From: Phymatolithon calcareum
Taxonomy: Eukaryota > Rhodophyta > Florideophyceae > Hapalidiales
Length of the DNA stretch: 64,000 nucleotides
Direction of reading: 5' to 3'
Assembly (NCBI GenBank): GCA_977006965.1
Contig: OZ345359.1
Location: forward strand, 992,001 to 1,056,000
The notes below the pieces were generated by a model. It had not been told where the DNA came from, did not search any database, and saw nothing but the letters and a program-made list of their open reading frames with translations. The translations under genes were made by a program, and so were the position numbers. This document shows, piece after piece, positions 39,968-51,305 of the stretch. Numbering within the stretch: position 1 is the stretch's first letter; every line of letters begins with the position of its first letter.

Positions 39968-42206
39968 TTTGAGTCGCGAGAATTGGTTGGGTGGTGGCCC
40001 TTTCGAAGATGAGCAGCGGTCGACTGGAAGTCTACCTTGCCAAAGATCAAACCCGAATTTGTACAGATTGTCGATTTTTGATTTTTCAGTCCTTGCCGCC
40101 TCCACATCAAAATCGAATCATATTTTTCGTACCCATTTAGTGTGGGTCTCGTCCTTCCATGGCAAGCACCACGTCCGTTTCGTGCGTTCGAAACGGACGT
40201 TGCGTGAAATGTATCTTGCCCCAGATGCTAATGTTCAGTACTGCAAGCTGTCGAAAGCCTCTCACAGGTGCCGTAACCGGTTACTAGATGTCGCCTCCTC
40301 CTCCGAGCGGTTTCCGTAGCTGAACTTTGACCCTTATGCCCGTTGATAGCTTGTGTGAATGAGCATCGCATGTGTCGCGTACATTAAATGAGAGGCCTAT
40401 CTGACAGATTAATAAACTACACATGATCAACAAAGTCTGGATTATTGTATCCCTTACGGGCAAGGGATGCAAATTGTCCTGTAGATCCTAATGACAGGCA
40501 GACATCGGAAAAAGCTGATCGGGACAAGTAGACGGATCTTAACACCTTTTTTCGTCGCACGGTACCATTACAGCGTCAAAAAGGAACCATTTTACAGATG
40601 CTGCTCCACTGTTTTCAAATTGCAGTCCAAATGTTTGCGCCATCCATGCTCTAGCTCAGTTAGCAGAGGCAATGAGCAATCACACGTCTCTTTAATCGTT
40701 TTTTGAAAGGAGACGCAAACTTTATAAATATAGACAGTATGGTAATCGTATCATTTGAACTGAAGACTAAAACGAGAACTCCTCAGAGATTTTTAGACGG
40801 TGAAGTGTCTTCTGGCACTTCCTTGTTCCCGAGTCGGAGCACACCATACTGTGATTCATACTCTACTTTCTTCGATGTTCATGACATGATCCAAAACGAC
40901 CTCCTTCATATCTCCGTGGTGGCTAGCTGTTCTACCGGAAATCATCAGCTTTTTTGCAGATGCATGCCATAGCCATGGTGCTGCAGGTCGCCCGTTCATC
41001 AGGTCATGTACCTAACCAAGTGAATTTGTTCCTGGATATGATGCACTGTATATGAAATCATGTGTGCCAACGCATTGGAGAGCACAGAACTGAAGTCGAG
41101 TTGCTTCATGGCTAATAAGTCTTACTGGAAACAGAACCACAAATGCGAGGGTAGGGCTGTTACTCAAAACGTCACACTGAACAATAATAAGTACCGCCCG
41201 TAAGATCTTATGCAGTCAAGAAAGGCAGAAGCAACTGGCTTTCACTTCGATATTACAGGCTGAGCAAGCAGGAGTCAATAAACATCTGGGTTTCATCCGT
41301 TATTGCTATTTTTCGGATACACCACTCTTTTGTAGTACACTCAACATCTAGGAGGCCTTCAGGAAGTCACTGGAATTGGAACAGCTTTCCAACGAGCGCC
41401 ATCCGTTCTCTCCGCTTCTTCGACTCTTCCTTTTTAAAAAATTGAAAAATTTTCCAATGCCAGTAGCCGTTGGAGAAGAGGCACGGCTGCTTAATTACAC
41501 TGCATCAACTTGTGAGGCGAGATGCATTGGGAAAGGGGGAGCAATTTTTAACAGAAGCCCGATGTACTTTTGCAGTTCGATCCCTTCCTTCCAACTAAGG
41601 TGATCCCCCCCTTTGTTAAACAGTTTGGGCGACAAACGTCTGAGAGTCCCACAGTTCGTAGCCCAACTTCTCGTACAAAGAGCCTTAATTTTCCATATAT
41701 CAACAAAGAATGTGGCAGTGTGAAAAATAAGCGGCAAAATCGCAATGTTCATTAATTAAGGTTGGGCTCCTATTGTGGGCAGCTTAGGAATGAATATTAG
41801 AGGTAAGGCGATCCGGCGTCATGAATGACGCAACACCGATCTTACTTTCTTATTCGGAAATTGATGTTGAACTCGCATGATCAACAGATAGTGAGTTGGG
41901 CGGGCCGATATCAGATGTCACTCTTGTGCTTGTCTCTCCGTCGATCGGCGTACCGTTCACAAATCCTACGTGCACGTGGATAGAGGTTATGGTCTAATAC
42001 TCTGCCAAAAAATCATAATCGAATGCAAAATGAAAAATATTCTCACTGGACCAATAGATGTTTTTGGATAGAAATACGAATAAAAACTTTTCAAAAATGT
42101 TGACAATTCCCTGGTTTATTGTCCTCAAAACCAGTGTTCCGACAACATCTCTCGATTGGTTTCGCTTCATCAGCCCTGACGACCAGGCTCGCGGAACCGC
42201 TTCTGC
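39968..42206. other. No supportable gene
   Basis: The only structure seen is the hairpin at 40171-40200. The short ORFs at 40491-40972 and 41376-41755 lack motifs and overlap on both strands. Confidence 0.4.
40171..40200. promoter_or_regulatory. 12-bp perfect inverted repeat upstream of the nucleoporin gene
   Basis: ACGTCCGTTTCG, a 6-nt spacer, then CGAAACGGACGT, about 200 bp upstream of the Nup62-like start. It could be a dyad binding site or a hairpin. The regulatory role is inference. Confidence 0.4.
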
Positions 42207-42986
42207 ATGACCAATACGTCAAGCACCAGGTTTTCCACGACTGGTCTCTCATTCCTACCTTGCCCCCCATTGCTATTTCCGGGCCGAAAACCAGCCAAGT
42301 TGCACTCCGGGATGGAGAGCAGACCCTGCATTCCACTCCAAAAGGCACCAAGCGCTACGCACGAAACGAATAAGCGGCCGCCGATGCAGCGCGAGGCAAA
42401 TGATGCTTTGCATCGTTTGCGACGTCTGAAGGCCCGTGACCTAGCTGCTGGGACATTGCCTCCTCGAATGCTGCTTCTGGTCGGTCTACAAGGTTCAGGG
42501 AAAAGCACGTTTGCAGACCGTCTCGAGAAGGACGGCTGGGGCGTTGTATCACAAGACGCGCTCGGCAGTCGCGTGCAGTGCGAACGCAAAGCGACTCAGT
42601 ATTTGTGTCGTGGACAGGCGGTTGTGATCGATCGATGCAATTTCAACAGTAGGGAGCGCAAAACATGGCTTGATCTTGCCAAGGCGCGAGGTTGTACGGT
42701 CGGGTGCATCGTTTTTGCTCCGTCTGTTGAAACCTGTGTTGCACGAATCCAGGCTCGCACTGAACATGCATCGCTGAAGCCGGGGCCTCATATCGAGGGG
42801 GTTGTGCGAAGGACGGCGAATCTTTTTGAGATGCCGAGACGGAACGAGGGAATCAATTTTTGCAGATATGCGCGGAAAGATGACGATACAGAGGTGGTGT
42901 ACGCTGTGATTAGTGCGACGTGTATGCGAAAACTGTCACCGGAGGAGCAAATCGATGTTCATGTAAACGGACTTCATCTGACGTAA
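42207..42986 (+). CDS. P-loop polynucleotide-kinase-like protein (AAA_33/PNKP type)
   Basis: 259 residues if started at ATG 42207. An alternative ATG at 42384 would give 200. The first 59 residues are rich in Ser, Thr, Pro and Arg with few acids and could be an organelle-targeting sequence. The domain has a Walker A motif at 93-101 (GLQGSGKST), then GWGVVSQDALGSR near 113, and DRCNF at 142 followed by SRERKTWLDLAKARGC. This motif set is shared by the kinase parts of PNKP-like proteins and aprataxin-associated kinases. The family phosphorylates 5' ends of nucleic acids or related small substrates. No phosphatase, HIT or zinc-finger domain is attached here, so the substrate is uncertain. The C-terminus (MRKLSPEEQIDVHVNGLHLT) is intact. 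Confidence 0.8.
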   Translation: MTNTSSTRFSTTGLSFLPCPPLLFPGRKPAKLHSGMESRPCIPLQKAPSATHETNKRPPMQREANDALHRLRRLKARDLAAGTLPPRMLLLVGLQGSGKSTFADRLEKDGWGVVSQDALGSRVQCERKATQYLCRGQAVVIDRCNFNSRERKTWLDLAKARGCTVGCIVFAPSVETCVARIQARTEHASLKPGPHIEGVVRRTANLFEMPRRNEGINFCRYARKDDDTEVVYAVISATCMRKLSPEEQIDVHVNGLHLT

Positions 42987-44288
42987 GGGTGTGGATGCGT
43001 TGGTAGCGGGCTGGTGACCCAAGGCATTATATTTGCATTCCATAGGCGGATTGGGCGACAGGGCTGCATGGTATTCTCAAAGCAAGCAACGAGCGGACTG
43101 TTGGATGGGTATCTCCGTTTCTCTGTCGAATTGAACGTACTTGAATCAAGGACGCTGACTTTGGCGGTTGTTTGGAGAAAAATGTACTCTGTTGCTGCGG
43201 AGATCATGTCGAGTATCAGAGCCTTTTTGTTTGTGGACTGAAACCAGTCATTTCTAGGATGCTCAATTCCATCTCGAGCTCTTGTCGTCGGTCCATGTCG
43301 AATAAATGGCTGCGACCTTATCGCCATGCGTCGAAGTGCGCTGCGCCGTGATCATGTTAGAGAAGAGGGAACGAGCCTTCCGGATGCGAGATGACCTCAC
43401 CCATGTGATACGTATATGACCGTCACTGTTCATGGACGACGTTACTCGGTAGCGCATCAAACGTGCCGAAATTTGCGTTGTGTATGCGCCCCTTTGGTCC
43501 CGACTATTCGTCGTTGAAATTGCAACCTTCTAAATTCCAGGTGCAAAATTGTTCTGATGGAGTTGGCGTTACGTACACCGATCCGATCAGGGACTATGTG
43601 CAAGGTTTGCCTGAAACTCTAAATATCAAGTCGAGCATGGTCCGCCTGGTGTGAAATATTCCGGCCCGCGTGTGCTTCAGTAGCGGCGTGGAGGGCGGCA
43701 ATTACGCGAGGTGTGACTAGAAGCACGACCTACAGCTAGTGAGCATTCTGGCGATGTAAGGGGATATTCTCCGCGTTCCAACGTTGCCCGAACGTGGAGT
43801 GGCGCAGCATTTTTCAGGGCGTGGGACAAACTGTCTCCTCGAACGGAGTTGCAGAAACGGCATGTGCCAAGTTTCATGGCGTAATGATGGAACTGAGTGA
43901 ACATCAACACGGGATTCGAACTGATTTTCCTTTCGTTACCCTTCGTACTCAACGAGAGCCAACTCGTACATAGTCGAATCTCTTTTCGCTCTATACATTC
44001 GTGTCGATTTCCAAAGAGCAATCAAAAGCAGAATCGAAGGTTGTGCCTGACTGAGAAGGACGCCGACCTTCATCTCAGCGAGGACAAAGCCGTTCCCCAT
44101 GTTTCCCAAGCGGATGATCCTCTAAGTATGGGAAAGATAAACTATTTAACCGGAGCAGGAAAGAGCGGTTGGTGGAATGCAGAACGGAAATGATGCTCCA
44201 AGCCCCTCGATAAAGAAAGCTACAACCGGACTGGGTTTTTTGAGAGAAATACATTACCATCTGAAGGTCAAGAGCTGTTATCTATCCT
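42987..44288. other. No supportable gene
   Basis: The short ORFs at 43014-43241, 43263-43460 and 43463-43654 have no recognisable motif. The interval separates the kinase gene from the 3' end of the convergent beta-mannosidase gene. Confidence 0.4.
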
Positions 44289-47120
44289 TTAGTCCATGTA
44301 CGAGTCTACGAGAGACATTGTTCTCAACTTGCTCATTACGTCCACCCCTTCCACGTATTTGGAATTCAACATGATACTTATCGCTTCTGACTTGCAAGGG
44401 AACAAGTCGAAGTAGTTGTTTGAGAATTGAACGACTTCCGGAGATTGATATCTTGGGAATCGTGCTTCGGCCTCAACAAGTGGATGCGCTTCTTTTTCAT
44501 CGATGTCATAAGAAAGCTCAATGAACGGAGAGAATGTCGTCGACTCTAGGCGCACTTCAATCTTCGTATGTCTATCCTCAATTGGTCCGATGGAGATGAG
44601 GGTGCACTTCACTTCTGGCTGTGGTAGCCTGCAAAGGCGTGGCGAGCAAAGCCACGCGGTTGCCCTCGATTTCCACTTGCTGCACTTGCTCCGGGCAGAA
44701 ACCCGCACAATGTGGCTACGAGGGTCGAGGCCACGCACGTCAATTGTGGCCACTTTCTGTGCTGTATCCTGTGGCAGGTCCATGTCACAGCTTCCATTCT
44801 TCACGGGTATTGACGACGAAAAAGCCCATACTTCCCATTGCAACAATGCTGTTAGATTAACTTCGTCACCGTCCCACACAGCATAGACGTCAAACAAGCC
44901 CACGTCAGATGAAAAAGATGTATGGTTCCCAACACCAACATTCTGCTCTCCGTGGTGCACCAAGCTGACGACCAGCGGTGCAAATGCGTCTCGTGCAGCA
45001 TAGTGCAACGCCTTCCAACGCCCACCAAATTCCAGGCTGCTCCACGAGGCCACCGGCCAGCAGTCGTTGAGTTGCCAGTACAGCGCGCCACCGCAATAGG
45101 GCCAGCTCCGGCGGAAATGGTCAATGCCAGTGCGAACGCAAAGCATCTGGTTCAGCTGCGACTGGTAGGCTAGCGCAGTATAGCTGCAAGGCATTTGGAA
45201 CATGCGCTGGCAATACTCCTGGATGATTAAATTGCCTGTCGCGTTCTTCTGATGCGCCTCCATCACCTGGCAGAATATGTTGAGACTGCCACCGTCCCCC
45301 ACGAACGCACGTGCACCCTGCTCGCTGAGAAATGACTGCATGCCGAATTCGCTGCAGAAGCGCGACGAGTGACGAAGATAGGACCTTACTGGCGCACGCG
45401 CGTGCCACACATCCCAAAAGTGTGTATCACCACCCACAGGGCTGTTGAAACCCGCCTGATATCCCGACGGGTTATGCGGACTCGACGGCCAGTAGGGAAT
45501 GCCACCGCCGCAGACTTCTACTGCACGTGGGAGCACATCATAAAACAACGCATCGTAAGCCGCTTGGGTTTCCGATGACTGCAGAATGCTGTCCGGCACC
45601 TGCTCTAGCTCGTTGTTTCCACACCACAGCGCCATGCACGCGCGGTTTCGCAGGCGCGCCACTTGAAACTCTGCTTCCTTTCGACACGATTCCAGGAATT
45701 CGGCGTCGCCCGGGTAGAGCGAGCACGAGAACATAAAGTCGTGCCAGACAAGAATGCCGCGCTTGTCGCACAGGTCGTAGAACATGTCTCTCTCGTAAAT
45801 ACCACCACCCCAAACGCGAAGCATGTTCATGTTCGCATCCACTGCAGCGTCAATTAGGTTGACATAATTGCATTCCAATGCCTCCGTGTAGATGGCATGG
45901 ACGGGGATGAAGTTGGCTCCCTTCGCGAATATAGGACGATCATTTACGACGAAGGTGAATGACTCGCCATAATCGAACTTCGACGAGTCCTTTAGTGCGA
46001 CGCCACTCAGCTTTGGTGTTGCAGCAACTGGATCGTGACCGCACATGTGAGGTGCGGGCTTTTTGAAGAGCTCGATTTTGCGACAACCGAAAATCGTGGA
46101 CGAGGTGTCGATGGGGACGTCGTCACTGTTCCGCTTACAGCAGTCAATAGATAAGCGGTACAGAGGTTGCGCTCCATATCCGTTTGGCCACCATAGCGAG
46201 GGGTTCTTTAAATCTAGGTTGGTGCTATAAGTGGCTTTGTTTGAAGATTCGTTGTCGTCTACGAGCACAAGCGCAGTCTTCATGACATCTTCGTCCAACT
46301 CGTGGTCGCCTTTGACAAGCTTTTGCACGGTGCAGAAGACATGAATGGGGGTGTGGTCATCGTGTATTTCAACATTTACCGATACCGTTAGCATCACGTG
46401 CTGCCCACAAGGTACGGAATGCTGTTGCGTCACAGCCACGTCCAAAATACGTGCAATGGGAACGACAAGAAGCCGCACATTTCCGGTGATGCCACAAGTG
46501 AGTAGACGAGGTGCCCAGTCCCATCCTGCTTTGTACTGCGGAGTTCTGCATGTACTGATACCACCGATGAAGTCATTCCACTCGTGATACTTATGCTTGG
46601 AGGCCCTCTTGTTTATGTGATCTCGTATAGACGAGAAGCGCACCTCCAAACTGTTTGCACCATTCTCAAGCTTTGAGTCACTGAGCGAGGGGACATCGAG
46701 ACGGGCGGAATGAGCATGAAAAGCATTTTCAGCTCGCAATATTTCAAAACCGTTCAGATGCACTGAACAGATTGTATCGAGTGAGTCGAAGACGAGATAT
46801 ATCGCTGGCATTGGCACTGCAAGGCAATTGCGAGCGTCAAAATGAAAATGCGTTTTGTAGGTGAATACGGCATGCTCAAGTTTCTCAAACACTGGTAACA
46901 TAGAATTGTCGGACAGGAAAGGGTCGGGTAGGAGGGGTTTCAAGTCAGTAAGTAGACTGCCAGGGACTGTTGCAGGATAACAGGTGCCGTCAGTTGGTAA
47001 CACGCGAGCGCTTTTCGGGTCGTCGATGCAAGATGCAGTCCATGCGATGGATGAAGATGAGCATAAAGAGAAGCTTCTACTTTGGTATTGAGGGCCCTTG
47101 ACGGCGAGAACCGGATTCAT
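44289..47120 (-). CDS. Beta-mannosidase, glycoside hydrolase family 2
   Basis: The 943-residue intronless protein is read from ATG 47120 ([14 protein letters not shown]). The frame is open ten codons upstream to a non-ATG. The GH2 architecture is visible. The N-terminal jelly-roll domain has [12 protein letters not shown] and [16 protein letters not shown], and then [15 protein letters not shown]. An immunoglobulin-like domain has [12 protein letters not shown]. The catalytic barrel has [12 protein letters not shown] and [12 protein letters not shown]. The acid/base glutamate is E504 in [11 protein letters not shown] and the nucleophile is E591 in [29 protein letters not shown] follows in the barrel. 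It should release terminal beta-mannose from N-glycan cores or mannans. No clear signal peptide is seen, so a cytosolic or vacuolar site is open. Length matches the family (850-950). Confidence 0.95.
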   Translation of the reverse strand: MNPVLAVKGPQYQSRSFSLCSSSSIAWTASCIDDPKSARVLPTDGTCYPATVPGSLLTDLKPLLPDPFLSDNSMLPVFEKLEHAVFTYKTHFHFDARNCLAVPMPAIYLVFDSLDTICSVHLNGFEILRAENAFHAHSARLDVPSLSDSKLENGANSLEVRFSSIRDHINKRASKHKYHEWNDFIGGISTCRTPQYKAGWDWAPRLLTCGITGNVRLLVVPIARILDVAVTQQHSVPCGQHVMLTVSVNVEIHDDHTPIHVFCTVQKLVKGDHELDEDVMKTALVLVDDNESSNKATYSTNLDLKNPSLWWPNGYGAQPLYRLSIDCCKRNSDDVPIDTSSTIFGCRKIELFKKPAPHMCGHDPVAATPKLSGVALKDSSKFDYGESFTFVVNDRPIFAKGANFIPVHAIYTEALECNYVNLIDAAVDANMNMLRVWGGGIYERDMFYDLCDKRGILVWHDFMFSCSLYPGDAEFLESCRKEAEFQVARLRNRACMALWCGNNELEQVPDSILQSSETQAAYDALFYDVLPRAVEVCGGGIPYWPSSPHNPSGYQAGFNSPVGGDTHFWDVWHARAPVRSYLRHSSRFCSEFGMQSFLSEQGARAFVGDGGSLNIFCQVMEAHQKNATGNLIIQEYCQRMFQMPCSYTALAYQSQLNQMLCVRTGIDHFRRSWPYCGGALYWQLNDCWPVASWSSLEFGGRWKALHYAARDAFAPLVVSLVHHGEQNVGVGNHTSFSSDVGLFDVYAVWDGDEVNLTALLQWEVWAFSSSIPVKNGSCDMDLPQDTAQKVATIDVRGLDPRSHIVRVSARSKCSKWKSRATAWLCSPRLCRLPQPEVKCTLISIGPIEDRHTKIEVRLESTTFSPFIELSYDIDEKEAHPLVEAEARFPRYQSPEVVQFSNNYFDLFPCKSEAISIMLNSKYVEGVDVMSKLRTMSLVDSYMD

Positions 47121-47964
47121 TTCTTCTTGGATTCCGGGTTCGTACAACACGCCCCACTGGAAAGTACGAGGTGGAGGAATACCCTAGCCCAGATCGGACA
47201 CTGGATGAGTGAATATAATTCTCATGTAAAATTTAAACCTTCCCTATTCGTAAAATAGGGGATATACGTAGTATTTGGAGTTTAGTTCGGGCTAGCATTC
47301 GTTGACTGGAGCTGGAAAACGCAGATGTTTTTGCAGTATTTGGATCTCTGACTCTAAGAAGTTTTGGCAAGGACTCGTTTCAGCTCCAACATTCTGCAAC
47401 ATTCTGCCATAAACGGTTTATGAACGTAGTTCTACGTTCTAGTTGTTCTCTCATCTTCGGGCACAGTGTAGCACCTCGCAGTGCTCCAGGGGGGGGGAGA
47501 ATTGAGAGAGTAATGTGTAGCTGAGCGCGGCACAGGGTGTTCGCTAGAGTTAGCAGAGGAACGGAAAAAACAAAGACTAGTTCACCGCTCGGGTTGCCAT
47601 TCCTCTCTCGGCAGTGTTGCTCTTCTTCAGAGAAAACTGGGGAAGGATTGATATGTAGGCCCAGTGAAAATGACAATGTATGAGATATAGTGCTCTTGAA
47701 GGTCAGATCTGACCGAGACAATACTAGCAGTCGTGATAAATAAAGCGAGTACATGAAACAGGCTTTGACAGAAGACCAACATAAGAGAATAGCTACCCTT
47801 GTGTGGGTAGCACCTGAGGAGAAGAAGAAAGGTAGATATTTCCTTGGCGCAACTTTCCTAGTACCAAGAGGTTTTGGCTGGATTCTGTCTAAAGAAGAGT
47901 TTCTTTTTTGCTGGTGTAACACGATTCAGTGGAGTACAAAAACCCACCTCTGATCTCCTTCCGG
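47121..47964. other. No supportable gene
   Basis: This interval separates the beta-mannosidase start from LINE-A. It holds a G9 tract near 47490 and overlapping short ORFs without motif. Confidence 0.4.
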
Positions 47965-48654
47965 ACCTCGAGGGGGAAAAGTACTCCATCGTCCTGTTGC
48001 ACGCGGTGATTTCAGGTTGCGAGCAGTCCTTACTTGTCCACAGCCTGAAACATGGCTAAGGGCTCGCCGAGTGCTCGCTTAGTCCAGGCGCTGTCCTCTT
48101 TGGAGAGTCTGTACTTTGCGAGGCCATTTATCACGTCTTCGATGGCATCTTTCGCACACTGTCCGGTGAGATCGATAAGGGTGGAGGTACTCATTGGAGG
48201 GAACATTCCAAATGACCACTTGACGGCAAGTTTTCTTTGTCTTCTTGATTTGAAGAGAAGGTGCGGAGGGAACGAAAATTTCGCGTGCGGTATAGGTCGT
48301 TTTTTTGACTTTTCCGCATCCTCTACGGCCTTCAGTATCTTGTTTCTTTGGTATTTCTTGATGTTTGTCGTAGCTGTCGTTTCGTTTGCAGCTTCGCACA
48401 GGAAGCCATTCACTCTCGCGTGGGCAATATCTCTCTCGGCTTCTAAACGTATGCTCTGTTGTTGGACCTGATATCAGCGCATCGCGTCTTCTTATCAATC
48501 TCTGCACAAAGCGTCGTGCAAGGACGTCTCTTCTTCCCTTTGAGTAGCGCCTGAGGAAACGTGGCCCGTATATTGTATCACGACATTTTTGATATGGTTT
48601 TTTAAGCCCTAATATTCGTAAGACTTCGGGGCTTAAAAAAACCTTATAAAACAA
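47965..48654 (-). mobile_element. LINE-A fragment: C-terminal ORF and 3' tail
   Basis: The minus frames (48654-48079 and 48413-48030) give DVLARRFVQRLIRRRDALIS, IPKKQDTEGRRGCGKVKKTT and VVIWNVPSNEYLHPYRSHR, matching EILARLFVRRLMSRLEHLKS and MVIWIIAAHEHL of the LINE-A copy at 23.3-23.66 kb. They end LAMFQAVDK and a stop. Beyond the stop, GGACTGCTCGCAACCTGAAA and GAGTACTTTTCCCCCTCGAG match the other LINE-A 3' ends. It is 5'-truncated and frameshifted. Confidence 0.75.
48596..48643. repeat. Fold-back at the LINE-A 5' breakpoint
   Basis: GGTTTTTTAAGCCC pairs with GGGCTTAAAAAAACC around an 18-20 nt centre. It lies at the truncated 5' edge of the minus-strand LINE-A copy. Confidence 0.6.
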
Positions 48655-48799
48655 GTCGGGATAAATGCAGGTGGCGTAAATACGAATTGCAGAGAAAAAA
48701 TACGAGCTGGGCGCTCACACCCGTCATCGGCCGCCAAGAATAAGCCGGCAATATGAATTCCCTTTGCTCAACTATTGCTTCTTAAGCGGCTTTCAGCTG

Positions 48800-48965
48800 A
48801 CTCCGCATGTCACATGACCGCGGAGTATTTTGCCCCCTCGAGGCGTAATTATGGACAAGAAGAAGGTTTTGGTAATCCAACAGGCTGGGTCGCACCCGAT
48901 GTTTGCAAACCACAACAGACAGCAGCCATGGTAAACTTCTGCAGATGTTTTGCTAACTTTCAAAA
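48800..48965 (+). repeat. LINE-A 3' tail fragment, opposite orientation
   Basis: GGAGTATTTTGCCCCCTCGA, AAGGTTTTGGTAATCCAACA and GGTCGCACCCGATG match in order the LINE-A tails at 22.1 and 23.9 kb. It faces the LINE-A copy at 48 kb, giving a tail-out inverted pair. Confidence 0.65.
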
Positions 48966-49003
48966 TAGAAATATTCTTACTTACAACCGTCACCTCTTAG
49001 GGA

Positions 49004-49665
49004 CTCATTCATTCATTCATTTTGCCTTTTCTTGTAGTGGGGCTAGCAGCGATTCGAGGGCCTAAGTTTCTTCCAATCTGTCCTATCGTTAGCGATTTTG
49101 ACTACGGCTTTCACGTCTGATTGATTCTGGCGTTGGTCTGACGCATTGTAGCAGCACTTGGCGGACCAGGCGCCGATCCCCATTCTAAGAATGTGTCCAA
49201 GCCAGTTTCATCTTAGGTCTCTGGCCCGCATAACCACGTCGATGGTGGGTGACCTGTCTTCGTCGGCTATTGGTTTTTCCGTTATTCTTGTACTCGAGCT
49301 TGTCGATTCGGATTGTACTCGTAAGAGTAATGCCAGTTGATTACGGGTTCTGTCGTCGGAACATTCGGTCCAAAGTTGTGATGAAGCAAAGGGGGCTTAC
49401 TATGTCTCCTTGCAGCACGCCTCGCTCAATGCGAACCTTCCTCGAGAAAACCTGTGATCCGTTGCAAAGCTGTACTCGGACTGTGACGCTTACCGTTGTG
49501 TACATTAGCGATATAAGCCGGACGTATATTTTGGAAAACGCGTAGCTTCGAAGAGATGACATGAGAAAGTCATGCTAGATGGAGTCAAACGCCGCCCTGA
49601 AGTCAATATATGCAATCGTCGCCGTACGCCCTTCTTCCAGTAGTCGGTCCACTGTCCACACCAGA
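49004..49665 (-). mobile_element. LINE-B: reverse transcriptase fragment with (AATG)n tail
   Basis: Reading leftward from 49665: VDRLLEEGRTATIAYIDFRA and AFDSI (RT motif with catalytic Asp), a stop, then RIERGVLQGDIVSPLCF (the GxxQGDxxSP motif). After an internal deletion comes NWLGHILRMGIG and, near the end, ANDRTDWKKLRP, both characteristic of the C-terminus of RTE/CR1-like LINEs. The element ends in a short AATGAATGAATG repeat (49004-49021 on the plus strand as CATT units), typical of LINE 3' ends. The ADD box is missing. It is a different family from LINE-A. Confidence 0.75.
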
Positions 49666-50519
49666 ATACACTAGCAAGGTATTTTCGCCGACGTCCGTTC
49701 GGGCTGAGGACAGCAGAAGATATTCACCTTAGCGCTCGATTGCCAAGCATTATGTCAGCATTGTTGCCTTGACGAGGTTAGGGAATGAGTGTTAAAACGA
49801 AATCTCTTGGACCCGTAGTCGAACGAGGCATCCCGGCCAGAGAAAAATGCTACGTCTGGATGCGCACTACCTTGTTCCGGCGACAGCTTTTGGATGCTGT
49901 AAAGTGCACCTAAGGAATGAACGGCAAGCGCTTGATAGAGAGACAAGAACTGCATCTGGAAAAACACAGCATCGCAAAGCACGGGATCATCGCTGAAGTC
50001 TGATTCATCGCTATCCATTGACATGTACTGTAGAGGGGCAAGGTGAATTTGCACTTAAGACAGTTCATTACTGAAGTGAACAACGCAAAAATGCGCACAG
50101 TGTGCACATGGAAACTATACATGACTAAAAAACTGTAGTACCTGCGAGGGGATATTTAGGGTTCGAAGGGTCCCAAACTCAACTACTCAACGGCAAGTCG
50201 GATTGAGAAATTTGACCCCAATAAAAGTTGTAAGGGTTGTTCGTTAGAACAGCATACTGTTGGAGATGCTCTTAGCTTTTTCTTTCTTGTAGATGAGGGT
50301 CCAAAGACATTCCAGACTGTATTTAGGCATCTCAAAACGAACTGGAATCTAATATCCGCAAAACATTGACAAGTGCGACTTTTGAGAGCTCGTTCTCGCA
50401 TCTCGGTGAGTACCGTGAGACCGTTACGCTTCCTAATGACCTGCAGGTGGCCTGGCCCCTGCTGTATGAGATCTCTATTTCCGAGACATTCTGCGCTCAT
50501 TCTGATGCTTTGATTGCTA
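49666..50519. other. Unassigned; possible decayed coding sequence
   Basis: A minus frame at 49755-50054 (MSMDSDESDFSDDPVLCDAV, then FQMQFLSLYQALAVHS) has coding-like composition of the kind seen at N-termini of some transposon proteins. I cannot identify it. Confidence 0.3.
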
Positions 50520-51305
50520 TTACCGGCGCATCCGAAAGGATGCATTTCTTTGGTGAACTTTTAATATTTTGCCAACAAACGGTGATGCCAAGACAAAAAG
50601 AGCACACAGTTTGCCAGCCGCGCTCCCTTTAAAACCGTTGTTTTTCGACAGCAGCAACGTTAACTGTTTCTCCACTTTATTAATCTGCACTGAGTTTACC
50701 GCCAAGCCGTCTTTCAGTATCTGCAACTCCCTTGTGGTCTCTGAATCGTCATATCGGACCAATGGCGCTGAGACTGGCCCCTAAGGCGACCCCTCTGGTA
50801 CTTTAGCAGACGCCCAAGCTTCTTCCATGGGTGTTCCTTTCAGAACCTGGTGGGCGAGGGACGACTCTTTGTCCTCCATATCGCTCTCTCCAGCACATGC
50901 AGGAGAATCGACACTTGCTTCGTCGAGTGACAGGAAAAATCAGCAATTTCAGGCATGCGCTTGTTCGGCTTCCGTCGCGCCGATCGGCTCGTATGGGTTT
51001 AGCTCTTCGGCTACAAATGCCTTATTTCTCACCGCTGCGAAAGACAGAGTTTCAAAGTGCCTAACTGGTACGTTGTTCGCAGCTGGGAAAAATGTTTCGA
51101 TCAAGGATATTTCCGCTCCATGTTGGCTCAGCTGTACGACTGAGACGACTTCCTCGCGTCCCGACACGGATCGACCGCCGTCGAGCGTTCTAGGCTCCCT
51201 TGCGAGCGCTAGGGCATTTGCCGCAGGAAGAAGTTCTCCGAGTAGTGTAACATGCGATGCTGTTTTTCGTACCGCGGCTGGAACTGCAAGATCTCGAGGA
51301 CCCAC
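50520..51305 (-). pseudogene. Unidentified decayed coding frame
   Basis: One minus-strand frame stays protein-like for about 260 codons despite three interior stops (two near 50943-50951, one near 50782). It starts MGPRDLAVPAAVRKTASHV. It holds a loose duplication of a [FL][FL]PAAN motif, ELLPAANALALAR and TFFPAANNVPVRHFETL. After the stops it continues SLDEASVDSPACAGESDMED and KQLTLLLSKNNGFKGSAAGK. Persistence of protein-like sequence in one frame across the stops suggests a recent pseudogene or a transposon-borne gene. No domain was recognised. Confidence 0.4.

Noticed and set aside
38016-40319. 767-codon plus-strand open frame antisense to the nucleoporin
   Set aside because: It mirrors the Ala/Ser/Gly-rich FG repeats on the other strand. 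Such composition avoids stops in the antisense frame, and the sense strand has a clear Nsp1/Nup62 domain.
43905-43975. Sequence resembling the T-loop of a minus-strand tRNA (GATTCGAACTG)
   Set aside because: No matching anticodon or acceptor stem could be folded around it.
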